Below, piece by piece: positions 22,727-31,346 of a stretch of DNA of 64,000 nt. The DNA lies in assembly GCF_900142625.1 (NCBI RefSeq), contig NZ_FRBN01000015.1, positions 23,682-87,681 of the forward strand. The letters run 5' to 3'. The position numbers and the translations under genes are program-made. The notes below the pieces were generated by a model. That model did no database searches, had not been told where the DNA came from, and was given only the letters and a program-made list of their open reading frames with translations. This DNA comes from Roseovarius marisflavi. GTDB taxonomy: Bacteria > Pseudomonadota > Alphaproteobacteria > Rhodobacterales > Rhodobacteraceae. Position 1 is the first letter of the stretch. Every line of letters starts with the position of its first letter.

Positions 22727-24634
22727 ATGAGCCCCAACGGCAACCAGACACAGGAAATGACAAGTGCCGGGCTGAACCTCATTCAGCAGGCCCTGACGAT
22801 CTATGACCGGGATCTGCGTTTGGCGGTGTGCAACCGGCGCTTTCAGGAAATGTTCGACCTGCCGCAGGGTCTTGTGACGCCGGGCGCCGATTTTTCCGAC
22901 ACCATCCGCTATCTTGCGATGCGCGGCGATTATGGCGATGTCGGCGATCTTGACGCCTTTGTGCAATCGCGCGTCGAACAGGCCAGCGCCTTCGAGCGCC
23001 ATTACATGGAACGCACCCGCGCCAATGGCCGTACCATCAGCGTCGAAGGCTCGCCCCTGCCTCAGGGCGGATGGGTGACGGTCTATACCGATATCAGCCG
23101 CGCCAAACAGCAAGAGGCGCTGTTGCGGGGCCGCTCCGAAGAGCTGTCGGATCAGCTTTTGACCTATTCCGAAGAATTGGCCGCCACCAACCGCCAGCTA
23201 GAGGCGACCGTGACCGCCCTCGAAGAGGCAAAACGCCAGATCACCGAGGCCGAGGCCCGCACCCGCCTGACCGCCGAGATGATGCCGGCCCATATCGCCC
23301 ATGTCGGGCCGGACCGCTGTTACACCTATTCCAACCGGCGTCTCACCTCGGTGATGCCCGGATCAAAGCCCGAGATCATCGGCATGCATGCCGCAGAGGT
23401 CCTTGGGCCGCAGCCCTGGTCGGTGATCGGCCCGCAACTTGACAAGGCCTATGCCGGTACGCCGTCGGTGTTCGAATTCACCCACGAGCCAAGCTCGCGC
23501 CGCATCCGGGTGGCTCTGACACCCGATCCAAGCACCGGCGGGGTGTATATCCTGTCGATGGATATCACCGAGGAAAGCCAGACCCGCGCCGCGCTGCAAC
23601 AGACCCGGCGGCGCGAAATGGCGGCCCAGCTGACCAGCGGGCTGGCGCATGATTTCTCGAACCTGCTCACGATCATTCTGGGCATGCAATCGCGGCTTGG
23701 CCGGATGGGCCTTCCGGCGCAGGCGGACGAGTTGATCAATGCCACGCTGGCGGCGGCGCGGCGCGGCGGCGGTCTCTTGAACCGCATCGCCGATATGACC
23801 GGACCGCGCGAACATGAACCGGTGCCGACCGATCTGGCGGCCTTTCTGGGCGATCTGGAAACGCTTGCGCGCTCGGCGCTGCCCCCCGGCATCACCCTCA
23901 GGATCGACAACCAAGGCGCCGGTGACCGCTATCTTCTGGATGCCGGCATGTTGCAGGATTCGCTGTTGAACCTGTTGCTGAACGCGCGCGATGCCTGTGG
24001 CATACGCGGCGCCGTCACCCTGACGGCGGCCCCGTTGCAGGACACCTGGCTTGAATTTGCGGTCACCGATACCGGCCCCGGCTTTACCCCCGAGGCGCTT
24101 GTTCATGCGCTTGATCCGTTCTTTACCACCAAGGGCGGAGAAGGATCGGGGCTTGGGCTTCCGATGGTCTATGACATGACCAAGCTTGCGGGCGGGCGCA
24201 TCACGCTTGGCAATACCGAAACGGGCGGTCGCGTCGCACTTAGCCTGCCGTTGCGCCCAGCCGGGGCAACCCGCCCGCCGGGTCTTGTGCTTTTGGTCGA
24301 GGACAGCCCAGATTTGCGCAGCACCCTGCGCGACATGCTGCGCAGTGCCGGGCATAGCGTGATCGAGGCCACCAGCGTGGACGAGGCGCAGGCGCTTATC
24401 ACCGAACTGCCAGAGATTTCTGCGGTGCTGTCTGATATCGTGCTGGAGGGGGACAAAACCGGGCTTGATCTGGCCGCCCTGCCCCGGCGCGCCGATTGCC
24501 CGCTTGTTCTCATGACCTCTCTGCCGCCCGACGATCCGTTGCACCGCGCGGCCACACGTGTCGGCCCCGTTCTGCGCAAACCTTTCACCGCGACCCAACT
24601 TGACGCGGCCCTCAACACCGGAGTTCGCCCATGA
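22727..24634 (+). CDS. Hybrid PAS-domain histidine kinase
   Basis: Soluble hybrid kinase of 635 residues with no membrane helix. A PAS-7-type domain lies at about 10-120 ('LTIYDRDLRLAVCNRRFQEMF'), a coiled coil at about 125-185, and a second PAS at about 188-285. The H-box 'LAHDFSNLLTIILGM' carries His308. The ATPase region has 'LLNARDACG' and 'TTKGGEGSGLGLPMVYDM'. A receiver domain covers about 522-632 ('VLLVEDSPDLRSTLRDML'), with phospho-acceptor Asp in 'AVLSDIVLEGDKTG'. Its stop overlaps the next response regulator (ATGA). Likely senses a cytosolic cue through PAS; the target may be the flanking ABC systems (inference). Confidence 0.92.
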   Translation: MSPNGNQTQEMTSAGLNLIQQALTIYDRDLRLAVCNRRFQEMFDLPQGLVTPGADFSDTIRYLAMRGDYGDVGDLDAFVQSRVEQASAFERHYMERTRANGRTISVEGSPLPQGGWVTVYTDISRAKQQEALLRGRSEELSDQLLTYSEELAATNRQLEATVTALEEAKRQITEAEARTRLTAEMMPAHIAHVGPDRCYTYSNRRLTSVMPGSKPEIIGMHAAEVLGPQPWSVIGPQLDKAYAGTPSVFEFTHEPSSRRIRVALTPDPSTGGVYILSMDITEESQTRAALQQTRRREMAAQLTSGLAHDFSNLLTIILGMQSRLGRMGLPAQADELINATLAAARRGGGLLNRIADMTGPREHEPVPTDLAAFLGDLETLARSALPPGITLRIDNQGAGDRYLLDAGMLQDSLLNLLLNARDACGIRGAVTLTAAPLQDTWLEFAVTDTGPGFTPEALVHALDPFFTTKGGEGSGLGLPMVYDMTKLAGGRITLGNTETGGRVALSLPLRPAGATRPPGLVLLVEDSPDLRSTLRDMLRSAGHSVIEATSVDEAQALITELPEISAVLSDIVLEGDKTGLDLAALPRRADCPLVLMTSLPPDDPLHRAATRVGPVLRKPFTATQLDAALNTGVRP

Positions 24635-25332
24635 CCGCGCCGCTTGTGACCATTCTCGATGACGAACCCGCGATCCGCACCATGCTGGCGGATGCCCTGA
24701 ACGAGGCCGGGTTTCGCACCATGACCTTTGGCCGCGCGACCGAGTTCGAGGCGGCGCTGCGATCCACCACGCCGGATGTCTGCCTTGTCGATCTGTCGCT
24801 GCCGGATCGCGACGGGCTGTCGCTTGTGCATCGCCTTGCGCTTGAACAGGGGGCGACGGTGATCATCATTTCGGGGCGCGCACAGGTTCAGGACCGGGTG
24901 ACCGGGCTTGAACTCGGGGCGGATGATTACATCATCAAACCGTTCGATCCCGCCGAGGTGGTGGCGCGCATCCGCGCCCGCCTGCGCCGGGGCACGCCCA
25001 GCCCGCAAAGCGGGGAAACCGCGCGTTTCAACGGATGGGTGGCGCATTTCGACCGCTATATTCTCGAGGATGAGACCGCTGCGGAAACCCCGTTTTCGCA
25101 TGCCGAAGGCGAGGTGCTCCGGCTGTTTCTGGAACGGCCCAAGCGGCTTATTTCGCGCCAGACCATGCAAGAGGCGCTTGGCGGTGCCGCCAGCGAGAGC
25201 TTTGACCGGGCGATGGATGTGCGCATCTCTCGTCTGCGCACCAAGCTGCGCGAAGACCCCAAGAACCCCCGCCTGATCAAAACGATCTATGGCGCGGGCT
25301 ATATCTTTCTGGGGGATGTGGTCTGGGGGTAA
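24631..25332 (+). CDS. OmpR-type response regulator
   Basis: Regulator of 233 residues. The receiver domain (about 5-120) has acidic pocket D10/D11, phospho-acceptor Asp54 in 'VCLVDLSLPDRDG' and Lys103 in 'YIIKPFDPAE'. The winged-helix domain (about 135-228) ends with 'RLRTKLREDPKNPRLI' and 'YGAGYIFLG'. It is co-translated with the hybrid kinase by a 4-base overlap. There is no strong terminator in the 172 bases that follow; I see nothing else there. Confidence 0.93.
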   Translation: MTAPLVTILDDEPAIRTMLADALNEAGFRTMTFGRATEFEAALRSTTPDVCLVDLSLPDRDGLSLVHRLALEQGATVIIISGRAQVQDRVTGLELGADDYIIKPFDPAEVVARIRARLRRGTPSPQSGETARFNGWVAHFDRYILEDETAAETPFSHAEGEVLRLFLERPKRLISRQTMQEALGGAASESFDRAMDVRISRLRTKLREDPKNPRLIKTIYGAGYIFLGDVVWG

Positions 25333-25505
25333 GACATGGCTTGGCGCGCGGCGCTATCTTGCGATCAGGCCAGGGCCGGACCAACCGGTTGAGCCTCCAG
25401 AGCAAGCCCCTGCGAATGGCCCCGTGAAGCGGCACGATTTTGCTGGTCCTGACGGGCATTTACGCACAAACTGATTTTCTATGACTCCAAAAGATCAGGC
25501 CGCAC

Positions 25506-25946
25506 ATGACCATCACGATCCGCCCCATCCAGACCGGTGACAAACCCAAATGGACGACGCTTTGGCGCGACTATCTGGCGTTTTATGAAACCACCCTGCC
25601 CGACACGATCTATAACACCACGTTTTCGCGGCTCTGCTCACCCGATCATCCGGATCAGAATGGCTTTTTGGCGCTCAATAACGGCAATCCGGTCGGCCTT
25701 GTCCATTACATCTATCATCCGCACAACTGGCGCATGGAAAAGGCTTGCTACCTACAGGACCTTTTTGTCGCCCCAGAGGCGCGCGGCATGGGCGTCGGGC
25801 GCAAACTGATCGAGGCGGTCTATGCGCAGGCCGATGCCGATGGCTGTCCTTCGGTTTATTGGCTGACGCAAGACTTCAATGCTGAGGCGCGCAAGCTTTA
25901 CGACCGCATAGGCACCCTGACGCCCTTCATCAAATACACCCGCTGA
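25506..25946 (+). CDS. GNAT-family N-acetyltransferase
   Basis: Acetyltransferase of 146 residues. The acetyl-CoA loop is 'DLFVAPEARGMGVGRKLIEAV' (motif A, R/Q-x-x-G-x-G/A), followed by motif B near 'VYWLTQDFNAEARKLYDRIG'. It probably acetylates a small amine or peptide; the substrate is unknown. The stop codon lies in a perfect 15-base tandem duplication (25933-25962). Confidence 0.87.
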   Translation: MTITIRPIQTGDKPKWTTLWRDYLAFYETTLPDTIYNTTFSRLCSPDHPDQNGFLALNNGNPVGLVHYIYHPHNWRMEKACYLQDLFVAPEARGMGVGRKLIEAVYAQADADGCPSVYWLTQDFNAEARKLYDRIGTLTPFIKYTR

Positions 25947-25962
25947 TAATACACCCGCTGAT
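25933..25962 (+). repeat. Perfect 15-bp tandem duplication over the GNAT stop
   Basis: AATACACCCGCTGAT occurs at 25933-25947 and immediately again at 25948-25962. The first copy contains the GNAT stop (TGA 25944-25946). It looks like a recent slippage duplication that leaves the protein unchanged. Confidence 0.9.
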
Positions 25963-25970
25963 TCGGGACG

Positions 25971-26666
25971 CTAAACCCCGATATAGCGATCCACGATCGA
26001 ATGGTCCGCGCGCAGCGCCTCGGCGGGCAATGTCTCGGTGTTGCGACCGTTCTCGATGAACGCCACCCGGTCGGCCACCGATAAAACCGCATCGACCCGT
26101 TGTTCCACCAACAGGATCGCGACCCCTTCGTCGCGCATCTTGACGATCACCTGCCGGATTGCCTCAATCATCGAAGGCTGGAGACCCTCGGTCGGCTCGT
26201 CCAGCAAAAGCACCTTGGGGCGCAGGCAGAGCGCGCGCGCCGTCGCCAGCATCTGTTGCTCGCCGCCCGAAAGGGTCTGTGCCCGCTGGCCAAGGCGTTC
26301 GCGAAGACGCGGGAAAAGGTCCAGCACCTCGTCCAGAACCTCTGGCCCGCTTTTGCGCGCGCGCAGCCCGATTTCAAGGTTCTGCGCCACGGTCAGTTCC
26401 GCAAACAAACGCCGCCCCTGCGGGATATAGCCGATGCCGGCGCGCGGCACCTTATAGGCCGACAGGCGGCTGACCTCTTGCCCGTCAAGCATGATTCGGC
26501 CCGACATCAACGGCACCAGGCCCATGATCGCCTGCATGGTGGTGGTCTTGCCCGCGCCATTGCGCCCCAACAGGCACATGATTTCACCGGGGGCCACCTC
26601 AAGGCTCAGGTCGCGCAGCACCTGTGCACGGCCATACCCGGCGTTGATCCCCTCAAGCCGAAGCAT
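25971..26666 (-). CDS. Branched-chain-type ABC transporter ATP-binding protein (LivF-like), system 2
   Basis: ATPase subunit of 231 residues. Walker A is 'LLGRNGAGKTTTMQAI', the signature is 'TLSGGEQQMLATARAL' and Walker B is 'VLLLDEPTEGL'. The start at 26666 ('MLRLEGINAGYG') overlaps the upstream ATPase gene by 14 bases. An earlier in-frame ATG (26708) would add 14 residues unlike the family. It is the last gene of importer system 2. Confidence 0.93.
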   Translation of the reverse strand: MLRLEGINAGYGRAQVLRDLSLEVAPGEIMCLLGRNGAGKTTTMQAIMGLVPLMSGRIMLDGQEVSRLSAYKVPRAGIGYIPQGRRLFAELTVAQNLEIGLRARKSGPEVLDEVLDLFPRLRERLGQRAQTLSGGEQQMLATARALCLRPKVLLLDEPTEGLQPSMIEAIRQVIVKMRDEGVAILLVEQRVDAVLSVADRVAFIENGRNTETLPAEALRADHSIVDRYIGV

Positions 26667-27375
26667 GCGTCCCCCCAAGATAGGCGGTCTGAACCGCGCC
26701 ATTGGCATGAATCTCTGCCGGCGTGCCCTCGGCCAGAACCTCGCCGAAATTCAGCACCGTGATCCGGTCGGCAAGCTCCATCACCACGCTCATGTTATGC
26801 TCGATCAACAGGATCGTGGTCTTGCCCGCCAGCTCGCGGATCAGCGCCTTGAACTCGGCGATCTCGCCCTCGGCCAGGCCCTGCGTCGGCTCGTCGAGGA
26901 TCAACAGGCGCGGCGATTGTGCAAGGCCCATCGCGATTTCCAACAGGCGCTGATGGCCATAGGACAGATCCCCCGCCTCCTGCGTCTTGCGATCCAGCAG
27001 CCCGACCCGCGCGAGCGCGTCATCAACAGCCGGGGTGACCTTTGCCCCCTTAAGGCGGCGGCGTGCGGCAAGCGCCACGTTTTCGCCAACACTCAGCCCG
27101 GCAAAGACCGAGGTGATCTGAAACGTATAGGCCATGCCGAGCATGATCCGCTTATGCGCCGGTAGAGCGGTGATGTCGCGCCCCTCAAAGAACACCTGCC
27201 CCTCCGAGGGGGCAATGCGCCCGCAAATCATGCTCACCAGCGTGGTCTTGCCCGCCCCGTTGGGGCCGATCAGCGCGCGCACTTCACCTTGGGGCAAATC
27301 GAAGTCCACCCCCTCGACCGCGCGCAGCCCGGCAAAGTGTTTCGACAATCCCCGCGTCGCCAATAGCGTCGTCAT
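26653..27375 (-). CDS. Branched-chain-type ABC transporter ATP-binding protein (LivG-like), system 2
   Basis: ATPase subunit of 240 residues. Walker A is 'LIGPNGAGKTTLVSMI', the signature-like segment is 'DLSYGHQRLLEIAMGL', Walker B is 'LLILDEPTQGL' and the H-loop is 'ILLIEHNMSVVM'. It overlaps the upstream permease by four bases. The full order binding protein, lipoprotein, LivH, LivM, LivG, LivF makes this a complete second importer. Confidence 0.93.
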   Translation of the reverse strand: MTTLLATRGLSKHFAGLRAVEGVDFDLPQGEVRALIGPNGAGKTTLVSMICGRIAPSEGQVFFEGRDITALPAHKRIMLGMAYTFQITSVFAGLSVGENVALAARRRLKGAKVTPAVDDALARVGLLDRKTQEAGDLSYGHQRLLEIAMGLAQSPRLLILDEPTQGLAEGEIAEFKALIRELAGKTTILLIEHNMSVVMELADRITVLNFGEVLAEGTPAEIHANGAVQTAYLGGTHASA

Positions 27376-28316
27376 GGCAGCCCCCGCCAGACCCGGCGGC
27401 GCAATTCGCCCATCAACCCTTGGGGCGCGAACAGCGTCAAAAGCACAAGCGCCACACCGGCAATCAGCATATAGGCGGTGGTCACCCCCGAGCTAAGGTC
27501 GATCAGGTAGAACATGAACAGCGTGCCGATAAACGGGCCAAGAACCGTCCCCGCCCCGCCCAAAAGCACCCACAAAAGCGGAAAGATCGAGTATTGCACG
27601 CTCGCAAAACTTGCCCCTGCATAGCCGAACAACAACCCATATGACGCCCCCGCCGCTGCCGCGATGGTGCCCGATATGATCATCGCCAAAAGCTTGTGCG
27701 CGAAGATGTCATAGCCAAGCATGCGCACCCGTTCCTCATTCTCGCGGATCGCCACCAGAACCTTGCCAAAGGGTGCGCGCACCAGCCAGAGGCTCAGCAT
27801 GAGGCAGCTTCCGAACAGGATAAGCGCCGCGAAATACCGGTTACCCGGATCGCTAAGGTCGATCCCCCAAAGCACGCGCTGCGCCTGTTGGATCACGAAC
27901 CCTTCGTCGCCACGGGTATATTCGCCGAAATAGAGGATCGTCAGGTAACCGGCCTGCGCGAACATCAGCGTCACGATCATGAAGGCCACCCCGGTCGTGC
28001 GCAGCGCCAAAAGCGCAAGCCCGCCCGAAACCACCGCCCCCGCCACAAGCCCAAGCACAAGCGCCGGTGCCGGTGTCAGGCCAAGATGCTGTATCCCAAG
28101 GCCCATGCCATACATGCCCGCCGCAAAGAACAGGGCATGCCCAAGGCTGAGCAACCCGGTATAGCCGAACAGGATGTTATACCCGACCGCATAGCTGGCC
28201 AGCACCATGATCCGCGCAAGATTGCCGTGGTGATAGGCAGGCAGCACGAATTGCAGCACGAACAGCAACGCGATCAACCCGCCATGAAGCGCAATCACCC
28301 GCGCGCCGCCGCTCAT
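27372..28316 (-). CDS. Branched-chain-type ABC transporter permease (LivM-like), system 2
   Basis: Inner-membrane permease of 314 residues with about nine hydrophobic helices. Family features are 'LFGYTGLLSLGHALFFAAGMYG' (split over two segments) and the coupling loop 'LVAIRENEERVRMLGYDI'. Its start and stop overlap the neighbours by 4 bases each. Confidence 0.93.
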   Translation of the reverse strand: MSGGARVIALHGGLIALLFVLQFVLPAYHHGNLARIMVLASYAVGYNILFGYTGLLSLGHALFFAAGMYGMGLGIQHLGLTPAPALVLGLVAGAVVSGGLALLALRTTGVAFMIVTLMFAQAGYLTILYFGEYTRGDEGFVIQQAQRVLWGIDLSDPGNRYFAALILFGSCLMLSLWLVRAPFGKVLVAIRENEERVRMLGYDIFAHKLLAMIISGTIAAAAGASYGLLFGYAGASFASVQYSIFPLLWVLLGGAGTVLGPFIGTLFMFYLIDLSSGVTTAYMLIAGVALVLLTLFAPQGLMGELRRRVWRGLP

Positions 28317-29239
28317 TCGGATCGCGCCCCGAACAGGCCCTGCGGGCGAAACACAAGCACGAGGCCAACAAGCAGCGTCGCGAGGATTTTCGCCAGCGTC
28401 GGCGAGAAAAACACCGAGATGATGCCATCGCTAAGCCCGATCAACACGGCGGCCAGCACCGTGCCCGGCAGGCTTCCAAGCCCGCCGATGATCACGACGA
28501 TGAACGACAGCAAAAGCGGATCCGCCCCCATCAGGTAATGCGCCTGCTGAATGGGTACGATCAACACCCCGGCCAGCGCCGCCAACGCGGCCCCAAGACC
28601 AAAGACAAGCGCATAGACCCTCTCGACCGGGATGCCAAAGACCTGCGCCATGTCACGATCCGCCTGCGTGGCGCGCATCACAAGGCCAAAGCGGGTGCGC
28701 GACATCAAGAGCCATACGCCGCATAAAAGGACCACCGCAGCACCGATCACCGCCAGCTTGTAACTCGTGGTGCCAAGCCCCCAGGGCCAGATCATCGCCC
28801 AGCCGTCGGCGCCATACTCGACCCAGGGAATCGCCAGCCGCGTGTTGAACGGCGCCTCGACCGGGCGCGCATCGGGGCCATAGCCCATCAGGGTCATCTG
28901 CTGAATGATATAAAGCAAACCGATGGTGGCCACGATGGTGCGCTCGGGGTCATAGTTCAGCCGCTTGAGGATGGTCATATCGGCCGCTATTGCAAGCGCC
29001 CCGACGATTAGCGGCGCGGCAACAAGCGCCACACCAAACCCGATCGCCGGATGGCCGCCAAAGCTATGCGCGATCCACCATGCAATGACCGCGCCCAGCA
29101 TGAAAAACTCGCCATGCGCTATATTGACCACCCGCATCACGCCAAAGACGAGCGACAAGCCGACCGCCGTCAGCGAAAGCACCGCCGCCGTGATCGCGCC
29201 CTCGAGCGAGGCCAGCAATATGTAAGGGCCCAAATCCAT
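28313..29239 (-). CDS. Branched-chain-type ABC transporter permease (LivH-like), system 2
   Basis: Inner-membrane permease of 308 residues. 'GLSLVFGVMRVVNIAHGEFFM' (two adjacent segments) and the coupling loop 'GLVMRATQADRDMAQVFGIP' identify the LivH family. I chose the ATG at 29239, where family similarity begins ('MDLGPYILLASLEG'). An ATG at 29278 is also in frame, and neither has a strong ribosome binding site, so the start is uncertain. Confidence 0.9.
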   Translation of the reverse strand: MDLGPYILLASLEGAITAAVLSLTAVGLSLVFGVMRVVNIAHGEFFMLGAVIAWWIAHSFGGHPAIGFGVALVAAPLIVGALAIAADMTILKRLNYDPERTIVATIGLLYIIQQMTLMGYGPDARPVEAPFNTRLAIPWVEYGADGWAMIWPWGLGTTSYKLAVIGAAVVLLCGVWLLMSRTRFGLVMRATQADRDMAQVFGIPVERVYALVFGLGAALAALAGVLIVPIQQAHYLMGADPLLLSFIVVIIGGLGSLPGTVLAAVLIGLSDGIISVFFSPTLAKILATLLVGLVLVFRPQGLFGARSE

Positions 29240-29302
29240 TCTGCGACAAGGATTGCCCGGCATCGGCTTGAGGGGCAAGCCCGTTCCGCGCCCGGCTCGC
29301 GA

Positions 29303-29920
29303 TTATTGCGTGCTGAACTCGGTTTGGCCCATGACGATGCGCTGATCTTTGGTGACGGTAACGATCTGACCGTGCTTGCGCTCCAGCTGGCGGGCGACCA
29401 CCTCATTGCGCGGCTCCCAGTTGTACCATGCGTCGTCTTTGGTGCGCACCCAGGTCAGCGTGCCCCCCTTGCGCCAGGGGTCAAGCACGATCCCTTCGGC
29501 AAAGGTATCGCCCCGTCGGGAGATCACTGCGGTGCTATGCTCAAGGCGAAAGACGTTATCGCTGTTGGCGACGGCGCGATGCACCTCAAGCGTCTGGAAG
29601 TTTTCCTGCTTCAGCCGCGCCTCTATATCGCGCGCCCAGTGCCAGCAGAGCCCGCGCGGCTTGAGCCCCATATTGACCTTGGTGTTATGGATGATCGGCG
29701 GATCGGTGATCTGATACTCGCGGGCAAGCTGATGCGAATACGCATAGGCCACCCGCGCCGCGCGCTGCGCCTCTTCGGGGTCCGCCTCTGGCCCCAATGC
29801 GGCGATCGCGACCGCCAACCGCGTCACATCGCTGGCCTCGGGCGGCGGCGGCGGCGCGCCACAGCCCGCCACCACCACCAGCGCGACGCCCCAGAAAATT
29901 AGGCGAATTTTCTGGATCAT
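29303..29920 (-). CDS. Lipoprotein with a possible Cys-His-Asp (transglutaminase-like) triad
   Basis: Protein of 205 residues. The signal peptide ends in lipobox 'VVAGC' (lipidated Cys20), followed by a Pro-rich spacer. The mature domain has 'GLCWHWARDIEARL' (Cys92), 'RLEHSTAVIS' (His128) and 'GIVLDPWRKGG' (Asp147). The spacing and local context resemble the papain/transglutaminase-like triad; this is inference. It is inserted between the binding protein and permease genes of ABC system 2. The start codon and codons 2-10 lie within the repeat at 29891-29940. An earlier in-frame ATG (30031) would overlap the binding-protein gene and displace the signal peptide. Confidence 0.78.
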   Translation of the reverse strand: MIQKIRLIFWGVALVVVAGCGAPPPPPEASDVTRLAVAIAALGPEADPEEAQRAARVAYAYSHQLAREYQITDPPIIHNTKVNMGLKPRGLCWHWARDIEARLKQENFQTLEVHRAVANSDNVFRLEHSTAVISRRGDTFAEGIVLDPWRKGGTLTWVRTKDDAWYNWEPRNEVVARQLERKHGQIVTVTKDQRIVMGQTEFSTQ

Positions 29921-29940
29921 TTTCTTCGCAGAAGAAAATG
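29891..29940. repeat. Double-palindrome intergenic element, copy 1
   Basis: Two palindromes in series: GAAAATTAGGCGAATTTTC and CATTTTCTTCGCAGAAGAAAATG. The same pair, in reverse-complement arrangement, is at 61505-61551. This copy spans the start of the lipoprotein gene and supplies its ATG. Confidence 0.75.
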
Positions 29941-29945
29941 CCACC

Positions 29946-31250
29946 TCAAAACGGTTGCGTCGTGTAATCCGTCTCATCGGGGTAAAGCGTGTCCTCAATG
30001 GAGGTCTTGTGAACGCAAAGCAATTTCCCACCCGTGACCTTGGAAATATACTGATGCCCGAACACCTGGTGGGTCTTGCCGTTGAAAAGCTTGGCCCCCT
30101 GTGGGTGTGCGCGGCTTTCCGGCATGTCTGTCATCGCCTCAACCGCCTCGATCAAAGCGGCCCGGTCCTGCGTTCCGCTATACCCGGACGCTTCCATCCC
30201 GGCCTTGATCACATGCAGCGTTTCCCAGCATCCGAACATATGCGCATAGGTCGACACATCGCTCGGGTCACTGATGGACGCACCTTGATCATTTACCCCC
30301 ACAGCAGCGCGGAAGAACTTGTCATGCTCTGACTGATCCGCCTGTGCGTGACGCGGGTTGCCCTCCCAGAAATAGGTGCCTTCAAGATACTCAAGCCCGG
30401 GGCTGTCGATTGCCACCGCTTCAAGGCTGTCGATGAACCCGAACATTTCCGGGCGCGAGGGACCAAAGAATTCGCCCAGCTCCTTCACAAATGTCAGAAC
30501 CGCAGGCCCCACCATCACATGATAGAGAACCTCTGTTTCGCGCGGGATCTTCGGGAAATACTTGGTAAATGACGTTTCGGATGGCGGAATGGCGATATGC
30601 GCCAGCACCTCGCCGCCCTGCGCCTCAATCGCCTGGGTAAAGAAATCGCGGTGATCATGGCCAAATGCGAAATCAGGGAACACCATCGTGACCTTCTTGC
30701 CAAGGTTCTGCGCCACGAATGGCGCCATCGCCTGCACCTGGCTTTTCACGTCGGTGATACCGGGCTGCAACGTATAGCGGTTGAGCATGCCACTGGCGAC
30801 GTGATGCCCCTCGGAGACCACGAAATAAGGCATCTTGAGCTCGCCTGCGCGCGGCGCAGACCCGATCACCACATGGCTGAACAGCGTTCCAAAGGCGAGA
30901 TCACAACCGTGCTGGCTGGCGAATTTCTCGACCACTTCGGCACCGCGCTTGGGATCGGTACCATCATCTTCGGCCACGATCTCGACCATGCGGCCATTGA
31001 TGCCGCCGCCCTCGTTGATCAGTCTGGCCGCCGCCTCGGTGGTGCGCCCGTACCAGCGCCCGTAGGCCGCGCCGATGCCGGTGCGATGCACCTGAAAACC
31101 GATCTTGATCGGCTCGGCGGTCTGGGCATTGGTATAGCGCGCCCACATCGGCAGGCTTGCCGCGCCGAGACCCGCAGCCAGCGTTTTCATCGCGCCGCGA
31201 CGGGTGGTGCCTGCGGGCTTGGTCTCGGGGCGGTTTTTCGGGGTGCTCAT
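29946..31250 (-). CDS. ABC transporter substrate-binding protein with Tat-type signal, system 2
   Basis: Periplasmic binding protein of 434 residues in the amide/urea-type branch of the Leu/Ile/Val-like family. A twin-Arg signal 'TTRRGAMKTLAAGLGAASLP' precedes the mature domain, suggesting Tat export. Segments 'LINEGGGINGRMVEIVAEDD' and 'KVTMVFPDFAFGHDHRDFF' belong to the type-1 fold. The start at 31250 gives the correct signal length; the in-frame ATG at 31319 adds 23 residues without a motif. It is the first gene of the system 2 operon. The ligand is not evident. Confidence 0.9.
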   Translation of the reverse strand: MSTPKNRPETKPAGTTRRGAMKTLAAGLGAASLPMWARYTNAQTAEPIKIGFQVHRTGIGAAYGRWYGRTTEAAARLINEGGGINGRMVEIVAEDDGTDPKRGAEVVEKFASQHGCDLAFGTLFSHVVIGSAPRAGELKMPYFVVSEGHHVASGMLNRYTLQPGITDVKSQVQAMAPFVAQNLGKKVTMVFPDFAFGHDHRDFFTQAIEAQGGEVLAHIAIPPSETSFTKYFPKIPRETEVLYHVMVGPAVLTFVKELGEFFGPSRPEMFGFIDSLEAVAIDSPGLEYLEGTYFWEGNPRHAQADQSEHDKFFRAAVGVNDQGASISDPSDVSTYAHMFGCWETLHVIKAGMEASGYSGTQDRAALIEAVEAMTDMPESRAHPQGAKLFNGKTHQVFGHQYISKVTGGKLLCVHKTSIEDTLYPDETDYTTQPF

Positions 31251-31346
31251 GGTGGGTTCCTCTGCACTGGTCTTGAAACACGCGGCAAATCTGCCGGTTG
31301 GGCCAAGTCTGCGAAGCATTGCGCGCCTTGTCCAGCCTTTTGCGCA

